NCBI RefSeq assembly: GCF_010907035.1
Contig: NZ_QUMK01000036.1
Location: 1 to 53,858, forward strand
Length of the DNA: 53,858 bases
Source: Rhodopseudomonas sp. BR0M22
GTDB lineage: Bacteria; Pseudomonadota; Alphaproteobacteria; Rhizobiales; Xanthobacteraceae
Direction of reading: 5' to 3'
The stretch's first letter is position 1; every line of letters starts with the position of its first letter. This document shows, piece after piece, positions 8,001 through 21,400 of the stretch. Under the pieces are notes generated by a model. It had not been told where the DNA came from and did not search any database. It saw only the letters and a list, made by a program, of their open reading frames with translations. A program made the translations under genes and the position numbers.

Positions 8001-8321
8001 GTCATTCCGGATTGCGCGCCGTTGCGCGCAAGTCCGGAATCCATAGGCCGTTTGCTCTCGGCTACGATGATGCGCGGAATGCGGTCTTCAATCCATCAGC
8101 AACACGGTGGTTCTAGATTCCGGGCTCGCGCTTCGCGCGCCCCGGAATGACGACGGAGAGGCTGGCTATCAGGTTCGAGTCGATCGCTTCCCGGCTGCGG
8201 ACCGCTGCACACCAGACCTCGCGCTCGTCATTCCGGATTGCGCGCCGTCGCGCGCAAGTCCGAATTCCATAAGCCGTTTGCTCTCGGCTACGATGATGCG
8301 CGGAACGCGGTCGTCAATCCT
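8001..8321. repeat. Imperfect ~95-bp direct duplication of a palindromic repeat module
   Basis: Copy 1 (8001-8095) and copy 2 (8227-8321) are near-identical, starting GTCATTCCGGATTGCGCGCC and containing GTTTGCTCTCGGCTACGATG in both, with a handful of substitutions. Within each, CATTCCGGA and the following (TCC)GGAAT can pair around GCGCGC sequences. Between the copies, ATTCCGGG (8117) pairs with CCCGGAAT (8141). Open frames across this stretch have no recognisable domains and are judged non-coding. Confidence 0.75.
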
Positions 8322-8836
8322 TCGCCAACGTGGCGGTGATGAATTGCGGGCGTGCGCGGAGTCTGTCGTTGGGGCGGCCGAAGGCTGGACGTCGGTGGCG
8401 TGCCCCGGAACGACGGGGTGGGGTGTCGCGAGCGTGCTTGAGGGCAAGTAATTCTACGCAGTTTATCGGCTGCGGCCTGCCTGCGGCGTTTCCATGATTA
8501 GTAGTGTTACGAAGTCTTCGGTGGAAGCGGCGCGTGCCGCTATCGAACTAACGCATTATTAGGCGTGAACTTGGACAAGTAATCAGCGTTCGTGGTTGGC
8601 TCTGCCGTCAGCGGGCCTGGGGTGGGCAATGGGGCGACCGGTTGGGGGATTGATTTCGGCAGAAGATCGAGAACGGGGTTCGACAGGATTGTTCGGAGCG
8701 CGCTTAATGCTGGTGTCAATCGGCCGGGCGACTTCGTACTCCACCGCGTTGAGTAGAACTCGTTCGAGACTCTAAACGTATCCGACTTCCACAGGCGCGA
8801 GCGTCGCTCGGTGTGGAGAAGGAAAGTGAGGGTGTC
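8322..8836. other. Non-coding stretch upstream of the carbonic anhydrase gene
   Basis: No convincing plus-strand gene is seen. The minus strand from about 8790 to 8540 encodes an open tail rich in Pro, Thr, Ser, Leu and Asn that reads less like a shadow frame than its surroundings, but it has no identifiable start or family. It may be a degraded gene. The carbonic anhydrase promoter must lie in the last ~150 bases; no strong motif was recognised. Bases 7898-8000 just after glpK are likewise featureless. Confidence 0.4.
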
Positions 8837-9604
8837 ATGTCGGCGAATCGTCGGTCGGTTCTCAAAGGGCTCGTGGCCTGCGCCTGTTGCGCGGCGGCGG
8901 GCGCGAGCTTCGCCGAAGGTGCGGGTCACGGCGGCGGCGCGCACTGGAGTTACGACGGCGCTCCGGGTAAGTGGGGCGACCTCCAGTCCGACTTCAGAAT
9001 GTGCAAGCTCGGCACCGAGCAGACGCCGATCGATCTGGACGCCGGTATCAAGGGTGAGCCTGGCGTCGTGCTGCACGACTACAAGCCGATGCCGCTGCGC
9101 ATCGTCAACAATGGCCACACCATCCAGGTCAATGCCGATCCGGGCTCGGCCTGCGTCGTCGGCGGCACGCGCTACGAGTTGCTGCAGTTTCACTTCCATC
9201 ATCCGAGCGAACATCTGGTCGGTGGCAAGCGCTTCGAGATGGAGTGCCATTTCGTGCACAAATCGCCGGCCGGCGCGCTGGCGGTGACCGGCGTTCTTAT
9301 TCGTCCCGGCAGCGAGAACGGCGCATTGAAGGCGGTCTTCGATCAGATGCTGGAGCATGCCGGCGCCGAACTGCGCGCGGGCGGTTCGCTCGATCCGGCG
9401 GCGGTGCTGCCGCGGAGCGGCGGTTACTTCCGCTACATGGGCTCGTTGACCACGCCGCCGTGCTCGGAGGGGCTGACCTGGACCGTGTTCAAGGAGCCGA
9501 TCGAATTGTCGCCCGCGCAGATCCAGCGCTTCGCCGCGCTGTTCCCGAACAATGCCCGGCCGGTGCAGCGTCGCAATCGACGCTTCCTGATCGATGCTTC
9601 CTGA
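8837..9604 (+). CDS. Alpha-class carbonic anhydrase, Tat-exported
   Basis: A 255-residue periplasmic zinc enzyme interconverting CO2 and bicarbonate. The N-terminus has a twin-arginine signal (NRRSVLKG, hydrophobic stretch, then AGASFA before mature AEGAGHGG). Core motifs are HWSYDG, QTPIDL, the zinc ligands in [10 protein letters not shown] and ECHFVHK, and [13 protein letters not shown]. The ATG at 8837 has GTGAGGG 6 nt upstream and gives a compact signal peptide; an ATG-independent upstream extension adds MEKESEGV. Two Cys (in FRMCKLG and PPCSEG) may form the family disulfide. It is followed after 44 bp by a chemoreceptor. Confidence 0.94.
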   Translation: MSANRRSVLKGLVACACCAAAGASFAEGAGHGGGAHWSYDGAPGKWGDLQSDFRMCKLGTEQTPIDLDAGIKGEPGVVLHDYKPMPLRIVNNGHTIQVNADPGSACVVGGTRYELLQFHFHHPSEHLVGGKRFEMECHFVHKSPAGALAVTGVLIRPGSENGALKAVFDQMLEHAGAELRAGGSLDPAAVLPRSGGYFRYMGSLTTPPCSEGLTWTVFKEPIELSPAQIQRFAALFPNNARPVQRRNRRFLIDAS

Positions 9605-9648
9605 CACGCAATCAGCCCGTGCCGTCGCCGGATCGCAGAGGACTTCAG

Positions 9649-11703
9649 ATGTCGCCCAACGCCAACGCTCCCGCCAGCCTGCTCGGCTTCTTCAACAACC
9701 GGCGGATCAACACCAAGATCCTGCTCGGTTTCGCGCTGATCCTGGCGCTCACCGCTACGCTTGCGACTGTATCGTATCGCAGGTTCGGGGATGTCAAAAC
9801 CGAGTTCGAGACGTTCAATCAGCGGGTCGGCGTCGTCGGCTTGGCGAGAGATATCGAGCGCGGCTTCGTCGGCTATCGCCGGCTGGTGCGCGAATATTCG
9901 CTGACGGGCGAGGCGGCTCCGATGGAGGAAGCCAAGCGGCGCCAACCGCTGCTCACCGAGCTGATCGAACGTGCGGTGACCGAAACCAAGAATCCCGAGC
10001 GCCATCAGAAGATCGTCGAGCTGAGCGACGCATTCAGGGCTTATGTCGGGCAGTTCGACAAGCTGATCACGCTGCGGCAGACCGAGGACAAGCTGATCCG
10101 CGAGACGCTCGACCCGATCGGCCTGAAATCGCGGATCGATATCGAGGAGATGCAGGCGCTGGCGGCGAGCCGCACGGGCAGTTCCAACGCCGTGGTGCTG
10201 GCCGGTGAGGCTATGAAACAGTTGCTGCTGCTTCGCCTCAACGTCAACAAGCTGCTCAGCCGCCACGAGCAGAGCGCGGCGGACGGCGCCGAGCAGGCGC
10301 TCGCGGCGCTGAAGCTGGCGATGACGGCGTTCTCGGCGGCGATCGTGAACGACGAGGTCCGCAAGGTCTTCGCCGATGTCGATGCCGATGTGACGACATA
10401 TGCCGACACCTATCGTCAGGCCGCCAAAGTGGCGAAACAGATCGATCTGCTCGCCAACAGCGAGATGACCAAGCTGGCGCGGGAAATCAACGCCGATGCC
10501 GAAGCCATCAAGGCCTCTGGCATGGCGGAAGAAAAGAAGATCGAGCATGACACCGCCGAGATGATCGCGTCGACCGAGCGCCTGGTGGCGGTGCTGGCGC
10601 TCGGCGCGCTCGCGCTCGGCGTCGTCCTCGCTTTGCTGATCGGACGGGCGATCTCCAGGCCGGTGGTCGGGCTGTGCGCCGGGATGCGCGAACTCGCAGA
10701 CGGCAATTTCGCGGTCGTGCTGCCGGGGCTCGGCCGCGGCGATGAAGTCGGCGACATGGCGCAGGCGGTCGAGCTGTTCAAGATCAAGGCTGAGGAGAAG
10801 GCGCGCGCAGAGGCCGAGGCCAAGGCCGAGGAGGATCGTCGGCTCGCCGCTGTGCGCAAGCAGGAAATGCTCCGGCTCGCCGATCAGTTCGAAGGCGCGG
10901 TCGGCGAGATCGTTCACACGGTGTCGTCGGCCTCGACCGAGCTCGAGGCCTCGGCTTCGACCCTGACCGCAACGGCGGAGCGCGCTCAGCAGGTGACGAC
11001 GGCGGTCGCCGCCGCGTCTGAAGAAGCCTCGACCAACGTCTCGTCGGTGGCTTCGGCGGCCGAGGAGATGGCGTCGTCCGTCAACGAGATCAGTCGCCAG
11101 GTGCAGGAATCGTCGCGGATCGCCGGCGAGGCCGTGTCGCAGGCGCAGAGCACCAACGCCCAGGTCGGAGAACTCTCGGCCGCGGCAGCGCGGATCGGGG
11201 ACGTGGTCGAACTGATCAATCAGATCGCCGGCCAGACCAATCTGCTGGCGCTCAACGCCACGATCGAGGCGGCGCGCGCCGGCGAGGCGGGACGCGGCTT
11301 CGCGGTGGTGGCCGCCGAGGTCAAGGCGCTGGCCGAGCAGACGGCGAAAGCAACCGGCGAGATCAGCGCACAGATCAGCGGCATCCAGGCGGCGACCGGT
11401 CAGTCGGTCACCGCGATCCGGCAGATCGGCGGCACGATCTCGAAGATGTCGGAGATCGCCGCGGCGATCGCCTCAGCGATCGAGGAGCAAGGCGCCGCGA
11501 CGCAGGAGATTTCGCGCAACATCCAGCAGGCGGCGATCGGGACCCAGGAGGTCTCGGAGAACATCGTGGAAGTCCAGCACGGCGCCACCGAAACCGGCTC
11601 GGCGTCCGGCCAAGTGCTGAGCGCCGCGCAGTCGCTGTCGCGCGACAGCAACATGCTGAAGCAGCAGGTCGCGACGTTTCTGTCGACGGTGCGGGCAGCC
11701 TGA
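9649..11703 (+). CDS. Methyl-accepting chemotaxis protein
   Basis: A 684-residue transmembrane chemoreceptor. TM1 is at ~20-42 ([18 protein letters not shown]). A long helical periplasmic region (~45-310) resembles helical bimodular sensor domains. TM2 is at ~312-333 ([18 protein letters not shown]), followed by HAMP ([20 protein letters not shown]) and a cytoplasmic signalling domain with the conserved tip [20 protein letters not shown] and [16 protein letters not shown]. No C-terminal CheR-binding pentapeptide is visible. The ATG at 9649 is chosen because the first TM follows in the usual position; GCAGAGGAC lies just upstream. The ligand is unknown. Confidence 0.94.
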   Translation: MSPNANAPASLLGFFNNRRINTKILLGFALILALTATLATVSYRRFGDVKTEFETFNQRVGVVGLARDIERGFVGYRRLVREYSLTGEAAPMEEAKRRQPLLTELIERAVTETKNPERHQKIVELSDAFRAYVGQFDKLITLRQTEDKLIRETLDPIGLKSRIDIEEMQALAASRTGSSNAVVLAGEAMKQLLLLRLNVNKLLSRHEQSAADGAEQALAALKLAMTAFSAAIVNDEVRKVFADVDADVTTYADTYRQAAKVAKQIDLLANSEMTKLAREINADAEAIKASGMAEEKKIEHDTAEMIASTERLVAVLALGALALGVVLALLIGRAISRPVVGLCAGMRELADGNFAVVLPGLGRGDEVGDMAQAVELFKIKAEEKARAEAEAKAEEDRRLAAVRKQEMLRLADQFEGAVGEIVHTVSSASTELEASASTLTATAERAQQVTTAVAAASEEASTNVSSVASAAEEMASSVNEISRQVQESSRIAGEAVSQAQSTNAQVGELSAAAARIGDVVELINQIAGQTNLLALNATIEAARAGEAGRGFAVVAAEVKALAEQTAKATGEISAQISGIQAATGQSVTAIRQIGGTISKMSEIAAAIASAIEEQGAATQEISRNIQQAAIGTQEVSENIVEVQHGATETGSASGQVLSAAQSLSRDSNMLKQQVATFLSTVRAA

Positions 11704-11882
11704 CCGGTCGCCCGCCCCGCTGCACGGGCTATGCTTTACTTGGAACGGCGACCGGGGCGTGCGCGAGCTGCCGGCGGCGCAGCGCGGCGTGATCGGGATG
11801 TCGCCCGCAAGCGCAGGCTGGGCGAAGGCGACAGACGAGGGGAGTGACCTCGGCGGCTAGCCAGAGCCGATGCCCTCACCAT

Positions 11883-11922
11883 CGTCATTCCGGGCTTGCG
11901 TTGCGCACGCCCCGGAATGACG
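11883..11922. repeat. Interspersed palindromic repeat (CGTCATTCCGGG type)
   Basis: CGTCATTCCGGG and CCCGGAATGACG form perfect 12-bp inverted arms about a 16-base centre. Same family as the elements at 4367 and 8001. Confidence 0.75.
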
Positions 11923-12105
11923 AACGAGAGGGTTTCACCCTCGTCGTGAGCGGGCTTGACCCACGCATCCATCTTGAGATCAGTCGTGACGGCTCAATCG
12001 TCGGATCGATCGCGCGATGGGCGCCGGCCTGCGGCGGCTCAAGCGGCCGCAGATCGAATCTTGACAATATTCCTATAAGAACTGTGGTCCGCCCACTCTC
12101 AGCCT

Positions 12106-12217
12106 TCATCGCCCGGCTCGTCCGGGCGACCCAGTATCCCAGCGCGTTCATTGCATCGGGCAGTGTTGGCCACGCGCTCTCTGCAATACTGGCCCCCCGG
12201 CCTGCGCGGGGGACGAC
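12106..12217. repeat. ~110-bp interspersed repeat (TCATCGCCC...GGGGGACGACG type)
   Basis: The left end TCATCGCCCGGCTCGTCCGG and CGACCCAGTAT, and the right end AATACTGG, then CCCCCGGCCTGCGCGGGGGA, match the arrangement of the element at 52734-52834. Each end folds as a small hairpin, and the two ends are weakly inverted relative to each other (CCAGTAT versus ATACTGG). Confidence 0.7.
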
Positions 12218-12311
12218 GGCGGAGGTGGGGACGACAACTGAGCGGGCATAGCGGCAGAGCCGGTGACGCCGGCTCGCGCAGGCGATCACGACTGCAAGAA
12301 GGCCGAAGCTG

Positions 12312-16193
<3,882 letters not shown>

Positions 16194-16215
16194 TTGCAAG
16201 CTACTCAGCGCGGCT

Positions 16216-16252
16216 CCCTCTTCCCGTCGGGGAGAGGGCTGGGGTGAGGGGG
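16216..16252. repeat. CTCTCCCC-type hairpin repeat
   Basis: CCCTCTTCCCGTCGGGGAGAGGG folds into a hairpin and is followed by CTGGGGTGAGGGGG. The same sequence logic is found at 50624-50728 and 53651-53796. It sits in the metF-metH intergenic space. Confidence 0.7.
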
Positions 16253-16316
16253 ATCGAACGCATGCGGTCTGATGTTCGGGGAGCGTGCTCTGCGCGTGGA
16301 GAGTTTAGTTGCAAAC

Positions 16317-17216
16317 TCACGCGGCTTGCCTTGCTGCCTGCGGCCGGAAGCCCAGCAGATGGCTGATGGCGAACACCAGGTCCGCGCGGTTCATGGTGTA
16401 GAAGTGGAAGTTGCTGACGCCGTGCTTGGCGAGCTTGTGCACCTGGCCGGCCGCGACCGTCGCGGCCACCAGCTTGCGGGTGTCGGGATCGTCGTCGAGG
16501 CCTTCGAACTGCCTGGCCAGCCAATCCGGCACGCTGGCGCCGGCGCGGGCGGCGAAGCCGGCGGCCTGCTTGAAGTTTTGCACCGGCAGGATGCCCGGCA
16601 CGATCGGGATGTCGATCCCGCGGGCGCGGACGCGGTCGAGGTAGCGGAAGTACAGGTCGTTGTCGAAAAAGAACTGGGTGATGGCGCGGGTCGCGCCCGC
16701 ATCGACCTTGGCTTTCAGGATGTCGAGGTCGGCATCGAAGCCGGTGCTCTCCGGATGCTTCTCCGGGTAGGCCGACACCGTGACGTCGATGTCGGGATAG
16801 CGGCGCTTGATCGAGGCGACGAGATCGGCCGAGCTGCGATAGCCCTGCGGATGCGGCGCGTAGGTGCCGCCGAGGCCGGTGGTCGGATCGCCGCGCAGCG
16901 CTACGATGTGGCGGACGCCGATGTCGTGATAGCGAGTCACCACCTCGTCGACGTCGGCGCACGGCGCATCGACACAGGTCAGATGCGCCGCCGGCGTCAG
17001 CTCGGTCTCTTTCAGAATGCGGGCGATGGTGGCGTGGGTCCGCTCCCGGGTCGAGCCGCCGGCCCCATAGGTGACCGATACGAAGCTCGGATGCAGCGGC
17101 GCCAGCCGGCTGACCGCCTGCCACAGATTGCGCTCCATCTCCTCGGTCTTCGGTGGGAAGAACTCGAAGGAAATTGCCGGAAGCTGCTGCGGCAGGTCGC
17201 TCATCTGATTGGTCAT
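16317..17216 (-). CDS. metF: 5,10-methylenetetrahydrofolate reductase
   Basis: A 299-residue FAD enzyme making 5-methyl-THF, the methyl donor for MetH just downstream. Visible family motifs: ISFEFFPPKTEEMERNLW, VSVTYGAGGSTRERT, HLTCVDAP, HIVALRGDPTTG, ITQFFFDNDLYFRY, PGILPVQNFKQ, HFYTMNRADLVFAI. Length equals the usual ~296. Two ATGs are possible (17216 and 17204); upstream in-frame sequence is not conserved-looking. Many alphaproteobacteria have an ArsR-type regulator before metF; none is seen here. Confidence 0.96.
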   Translation of the reverse strand: MTNQMSDLPQQLPAISFEFFPPKTEEMERNLWQAVSRLAPLHPSFVSVTYGAGGSTRERTHATIARILKETELTPAAHLTCVDAPCADVDEVVTRYHDIGVRHIVALRGDPTTGLGGTYAPHPQGYRSSADLVASIKRRYPDIDVTVSAYPEKHPESTGFDADLDILKAKVDAGATRAITQFFFDNDLYFRYLDRVRARGIDIPIVPGILPVQNFKQAAGFAARAGASVPDWLARQFEGLDDDPDTRKLVAATVAAGQVHKLAKHGVSNFHFYTMNRADLVFAISHLLGFRPQAARQAA

Positions 17217-17605
17217 CCAGTTTGAAAGGGCGGTTCGGTTTCGAGAGGCACGCGCGGCTGCCCAACGGCCGGAAACCTGTACGAACCGCGTTAAATTAGG
17301 CCGAACAGCCGCCGACGGCCAGCCCACTTTTGGCGATTCCACCTTGGGAAGTTGCCCATTATCGTCACATTCGATCGGTTTGTGTCGGTGTTTTCGATTT
17401 CGGTGTGGGCAGCTCTTGCGGGCTGGGTGGTCGAAAATCTGTCGGCTTTTCAGTCGGTTGTTTGCGGTGCAGCGAATGGGAGCGAGCAGGGGCGGCTCGA
17501 CCGGGTGGAACTGGTGTCATTCTGCCCACTTTCGCCTCGGTGGTTTGCCGTTGCCAAACTCCTTGGCCCAATACCTTTGCGCCGACCTCGGAGGAGCACT
17601 AGGTT
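17217..17605. other. Divergent intergenic region between metF and the monooxygenase gene
   Basis: About 390 bases without a supported gene. It must hold both promoters. I looked for SAM-II and SAH riboswitch cores on the metF strand and saw none. A strong Shine-Dalgarno GGAGGAG lies 8 nt before the plus-strand ATG at 17606. Confidence 0.5.
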
Positions 17606-18628
17606 ATGAGCATGTTGCCGCTCTCAATCCTCGATCTCTCCGTCGTCACCACTGGCACACCGCCGGCGGCCGCGCTGCGTAACTCGATCGACCTTGCGCG
17701 CCATGCGGATTCGCTCGGCTACGTGCGTTACTGGCTGGCTGAACACCACAGTCTGCCCTCGGTCGCGAGCCCTGCGCCCGACATCATGATTGGGCAGATC
17801 GCGGCCGTGACCGAGCGCATCCGCGTCGGCTCCGGCGGCGTGATGCTGCCGAACCACGCGCCGCTGATGGTGGCCGAGCGCTTCAAGATGCTTGAAGCGC
17901 TGTTCCCCGGCCGGATCGATCTCGGCATCGGCCGCGCACCCGGCACCGATCAGGCGACGATGCACGCGCTGCGCCGCCGGCTCGACATCCGCGAAGGCGA
18001 CGATTTCCTGGAGCGGCTGCAGGAGCTGACGCTGTGGGAGACCCGGGGCTTTCCGCCGGGCCATCCCTACAACAATGTGGTGGCGATGCCCGACGATGCG
18101 CCGTTGCCGCCGATCTGGCTGCTCGGCTCCAGCGATTACAGTTCCGAGCTCGCCGCGCAGGTCGGCATGGGCTTCGCGTTCGCGCACCACTTCGCTTCGC
18201 ACGATGCCGTCGCGGCGCTGACGCATTATCGCAGCAACTTCCGGCCGACGCGGTGGCGGTCGACGCCGCACGGCATTCTTGCGGTGGCCGTTGTGGTGGC
18301 CGAGACCGACGAGGAGGCGGAGCGGCTGGCGAGCTCGATGGATCTCAGCCGCCTGTTGCGCGACCGCGGCCGTTACGTGACGCTGCCGAGCGTCGAAGAG
18401 GCGCTGGCCTATCCCTACACCGAGGCCGACCGCGCTTCGATCGCGCGCAATCGCTCGCGGCTGTTCGTCGGCAGCCCGGCGACGGTGCGCCAGGCTTTGC
18501 AGCCGCTGATCACCGCGAGCCACGCCGACGAGCTGATGGTGATCACCGCGGTGTACGATCACGAAGCGCGCAAGCGCAGCTACAGCCTGCTGGCCGACGC
18601 CTTCGAGCTGCAGCGCGCGGCGGCGTAG
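17606..18628 (+). CDS. LLM-class (luciferase-like) flavin-dependent monooxygenase
   Basis: A 340-residue protein of the group with MsnO8/YhbW-type oxidoreductases. It shows [71 protein letters not shown] and [12 protein letters not shown], the hallmarks of the TIM-barrel luciferase-like family using reduced FMN. Substrate cannot be told from sequence. The start has GGAGGAG 8 nt upstream. It is monocistronic and ends against a repeat element. Confidence 0.92.
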   Translation: MSMLPLSILDLSVVTTGTPPAAALRNSIDLARHADSLGYVRYWLAEHHSLPSVASPAPDIMIGQIAAVTERIRVGSGGVMLPNHAPLMVAERFKMLEALFPGRIDLGIGRAPGTDQATMHALRRRLDIREGDDFLERLQELTLWETRGFPPGHPYNNVVAMPDDAPLPPIWLLGSSDYSSELAAQVGMGFAFAHHFASHDAVAALTHYRSNFRPTRWRSTPHGILAVAVVVAETDEEAERLASSMDLSRLLRDRGRYVTLPSVEEALAYPYTEADRASIARNRSRLFVGSPATVRQALQPLITASHADELMVITAVYDHEARKRSYSLLADAFELQRAAA

Positions 18629-18645
18629 GTCGACAAAGCAGCTAT

Positions 18646-18764
18646 CGTCATTGCGAGGAGCACCCGGATCGGCGCTTCGCGCCGTCCGAGCACAGGCTCC
18701 GCGACGAAGCAATCCAGAAGCTCAGTGTACCGAGCTGGATTGCTTCGCTTCGCTCGCAATGACG
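18646..18764. repeat. ~119-bp nested inverted repeat (CGTCATTGCGAG type)
   Basis: Perfect 12-bp ends CGTCATTGCGAG / CTCGCAATGACG enclose a second inverted pair GAAGCAATCCAG (18705) / CTGGATTGCTTC (18735). This is a known style of REP-like element in Bradyrhizobiaceae. It lies between convergent genes, where it could act as a bidirectional transcription barrier. Confidence 0.8.
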
Positions 18765-18779
18765 TGGCAGGGCTCTGGC

Positions 18780-19634
18780 CTACCGCTCGCTGAACGTCTC
18801 GCGGAACGGGTGGCCGGGATAGACGCCGACGATGCGGAATTCGCGGGAGAAGAACTTCAGTTCGTCGAGCGCGAAAGCGAGGTTCCGGTCCTCGGGGTGG
18901 CCTTCGACGTCGGCATAGAACTGCGTCGCGAAGAAATTGCCGTCCACCATGTAGCTTTCCAGCTTGGTCATGTTGACGCCGTTGGTGGCGAAGCCGCCGA
19001 GCGCCTTGTAGAGCGCGGCCGGCAGGTTGCGTACCCGGAACACAAAAGTGGTGACGAGCTGGCCCGAGCCTTGCGGCGCCCAGCGTGGTTCGCGCGCCAG
19101 CACCACGAAGCGTGTGGTGTTGTGCGCCTCGTCCTCGATGTCTTCGGCCAGAATGTCGAGACCGTAGATCTGCGCGGCCAGCCGCGACGAGATCGCCGCG
19201 CAGGTCTTGTCGCCGCGCTCGGCGATGATCCGCGCCGAGCCGGCGGTGTCGCCGGCGACGATCGGTCTCAGCCCGAACTTGCGGATGATGCGGCGGCACT
19301 GGCCGAGCGCGTGGACGTGGCTTTCGACCGTCTTGATGTCTTCGAGCTTGGCGCCGGGCACCGCCACGAGCTGATGCCGGATCGGCAGAAACCATTCGCC
19401 GATGATGAACAGCTTCGAGGTCGGCAGCAGATGGTGGATGTCGGCGACGCGGCCGGCGACCGAATTCTCGATCGGAATCATGCCGAGATCGGCTTCTCCC
19501 GAGGAGATCGCGCTCAGCGCATCCTCGAACGTTGCGCAAGGCATCGCCTCGGCGGTGGGATAGGCATCGCTGATCGCGATGTGGGAATTGGCGCCGGGTT
19601 CGCCCTGGAATGCGATTTTCATGGTCTTTGTCAT
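18780..19634 (-). CDS. pheA: Prephenate dehydratase
   Basis: A 284-residue monofunctional enzyme converting prephenate to phenylpyruvate for phenylalanine. The dehydratase domain (~5-185) shows AFQGEPGANSHIA, GMIPIENSVAGRV, and the catalytic TRF motif in HNTTRFVVLA. The ACT regulatory domain (~200-275) shows LPAALYKALGGFATNGVNMT followed by KLESYMVDG, the phenylalanine-binding segment. No chorismate mutase domain. The ATG at 19634 has AGGA 6 nt upstream; an ATG four codons later is possible. kdsB is directly upstream on the same strand. Confidence 0.96.
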   Translation of the reverse strand: MTKTMKIAFQGEPGANSHIAISDAYPTAEAMPCATFEDALSAISSGEADLGMIPIENSVAGRVADIHHLLPTSKLFIIGEWFLPIRHQLVAVPGAKLEDIKTVESHVHALGQCRRIIRKFGLRPIVAGDTAGSARIIAERGDKTCAAISSRLAAQIYGLDILAEDIEDEAHNTTRFVVLAREPRWAPQGSGQLVTTFVFRVRNLPAALYKALGGFATNGVNMTKLESYMVDGNFFATQFYADVEGHPEDRNLAFALDELKFFSREFRIVGVYPGHPFRETFSER

Positions 19635-19693
19635 TGCGTCCTGTCTCTGGCGCGCGTTCTAGCAGCCGCAGCGGTTTCCGCCAGAGGGCGGGT

Positions 19694-20428
19694 TCAGCCG
19701 CCGAGCACGCGCCGTGCCGTCTCGAGATCGGCCGGTGTATCCACCCCGCGCGGCACGCTGTCGACGATGCCGACGTCGATCCGCATCCCGGCCTCCAGCG
19801 CGCGGAGCTGTTCGAGCTTCTCGCGGCGCTCGAGCGGGGAAGGGGGCAGCGCGACGAACCGCTCCAGAGCGGCGCGGCGGTATCCGTAAAGGCCGATGTG
19901 ATGGTAGCGCGGCCCGTCACCCCACGGCGCGGTGGTGCGGGTGAAATACAGCGCCCGCAACCTGTCGTCGGTGAGCGGTGAACCGATCACCTTCACCACG
20001 TTGGGATTGGTCGCTTCTTCTTCGGTGTGGATTTCAGCCGCCAGGGTGGCGATGTCGACCGCTGGGTCGGACAGCGGTGTCAGCACAGCGCCGATCTGCT
20101 CGGGCCGGATGGTCGGAAAATCGCCCTGCAGGTTGATCACGGTCTCGATCTTGCTCTCCGGATCCAAGGTCTGAAGCGCCTCGAAGATCCGGTCCGAGCC
20201 CGAGGGGTGGTCGGAGCGGGTCATCACCACCTCGCCGCCATGGGCGGTCACGGCGGCGGCGATCTCCGGCGTATCGGTGGCCACCGCGACCCGGCCGATT
20301 TCTGCCGCCTGCGCCCGGCGCAGCACCTGCACCACCATCGGCAATCCGGCGATATCGAGCAGCGGCTTACCGGGCAACCGGGTCGCGGCCATCCGGGCGG
20401 GGATCAGAACCAGGGTTGTTTGGGACAT
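19694..20428 (-). CDS. kdsB: 3-deoxy-manno-octulosonate cytidylyltransferase
   Basis: A 244-residue enzyme activating KDO as CMP-KDO for lipid A/LPS inner core synthesis. Motifs: [20 protein letters not shown] (nucleotide binding), [54 protein letters not shown]. Length matches the family. It lies 59 bp upstream of pheA and is probably cotranscribed. It is divergent from cycM across ~205 bp. Confidence 0.96.
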   Translation of the reverse strand: MSQTTLVLIPARMAATRLPGKPLLDIAGLPMVVQVLRRAQAAEIGRVAVATDTPEIAAAVTAHGGEVVMTRSDHPSGSDRIFEALQTLDPESKIETVINLQGDFPTIRPEQIGAVLTPLSDPAVDIATLAAEIHTEEEATNPNVVKVIGSPLTDDRLRALYFTRTTAPWGDGPRYHHIGLYGYRRAALERFVALPPSPLERREKLEQLRALEAGMRIDVGIVDSVPRGVDTPADLETARRVLGG

Positions 20429-20633
20429 CGAAGGATCGCGTTTGGAGCGGGAGGATGCGCTGCAGCGAATACAACTGAGCTGGTATCAAGCTGCCGGAAA
20501 CAACGCATGTTTGGCGTTTATACGGGTTGCCAGCGCTGGGGCAAACCGATATCTCATCACGACTAAAGTCGAGTTGAGAATGCCTCCGATCAACAGGTCC
20601 GGGCACGGTCCGGTTCGAAAAGCGTGAGCCACA

Positions 20634-21188
20634 ATGGATACTTTCGAACTCAACAAAATCGTCGGCGCGATCTTCGGAACCTGCCTGATCCTGTTGCTGT
20701 CCAACTTCGCGGCCCAGGCCATCTTCTCTCCGACCAAGCCGGAAAAGCAGGGCTACGCGATTGCGGTGAAAGAGGCTGAACCGGCGCCCGGCAAGGATGC
20801 CGCGCCGAAGGCGGACGAGCCGATCGAGAAGCTGCTTCAGACCGCTTCGGTCGACCAGGGCGCCAAGGTCTCCAAGAAGTGCGCCGCCTGCCACACCTTC
20901 GAAAAGGACGGCCCGAACCGCGTCGGTCCGAACCTGTATGGAATTGTCGGCGATCATCGGGGCGAAGGTCGCAACGGCTTCAATTTCTCCGCGGCGATGA
21001 AGGCCAAGGGTGGCGCCTGGACGTTCGACGAGCTGAACAAGTTCCTGACCAATCCGAAGGCCTATATCCCCGGCACTGCTATGGGCTTTGCCGGTATTCC
21101 GAACGACAAGGAACGGGCCGATCTGATCGCCTATCTCAACAAGAATTCGGACAAGCCCGAGCCGCTGCCTGCGACGGCCGAGAAGTAA
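20634..21188 (+). CDS. cycM: Membrane-anchored c-type cytochrome, CycM type
   Basis: A 184-residue cytochrome. An uncleaved N-terminal anchor (~10-30, VGAIFGTCLILLLSNFAAQA) is followed by an acidic Pro/Ala linker and a class I cytochrome c domain with the haem motif CAACH, the RVGPNLYGIVGDHRG segment, and the distal Met in YIPGTAMGFAGI. Length and design match Bradyrhizobium CycM, which carries electrons from the bc1 complex to the aa3-type oxidase. A strong intrinsic terminator follows. Confidence 0.93.
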   Translation: MDTFELNKIVGAIFGTCLILLLSNFAAQAIFSPTKPEKQGYAIAVKEAEPAPGKDAAPKADEPIEKLLQTASVDQGAKVSKKCAACHTFEKDGPNRVGPNLYGIVGDHRGEGRNGFNFSAAMKAKGGAWTFDELNKFLTNPKAYIPGTAMGFAGIPNDKERADLIAYLNKNSDKPEPLPATAEK

Positions 21189-21212
21189 CGATCATCCAAA
21201 TGTTGGGTTCGG

Positions 21213-21243
21213 ACGGCCGGGGCTTTCCCGGCCGTTTTGTTTT
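21213..21243 (+). terminator. Intrinsic terminator of cycM
   Basis: A perfect 9-bp stem ACGGCCGGG/CCCGGCCGT with loop GCTTT is followed by TTTGTTTTG, starting 25 bases after the cycM stop. Confidence 0.9.
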
Positions 21244-21400
21244 GGGCGCCGGTTCGAATTAAACATCGGTAACCGGGACCTTTCGCCGCAAGTCGGCCGC
21301 GCGCGGGGTGTTATCCTCCGTCAAAATCGCCATAATCGGACGAATCCTCGGATATGTCCGGTCCGGGCCGGTGACCGCAGCGAACAAGGATTTCCGTATC

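Larger units (their letters stand above)
11704..12311. other. Non-coding convergent region between chemoreceptor and metH
   Basis: About 600 bases with no supported gene. It holds the palindrome at 11883-11922, the larger repeat at 12106-12217, and a stem GAGCCGG/CCGGCTC at 12258-12276 downstream of metH that lacks a T run. Open frames here follow the repeats and show no domain. Confidence 0.6.

Noticed and set aside
7998-8330. CRISPR array
   Set aside because: Only two long, imperfect copies with palindromic structure and no regular short spacers or cas genes.
7898-8460. Small frames downstream of glpK
   Set aside because: They run through duplicated palindromic repeats and differ between the two repeat copies in a non-coding manner.
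17217-17350. SAM/SAH riboswitch before metF
   Set aside because: I looked for SAM-II and SAH core sequences on the minus strand and found none.
17330-17602. Small plus-strand frames before the monooxygenase
   Set aside because: Several overlapping frames of similar length, none with a ribosome site or domain.
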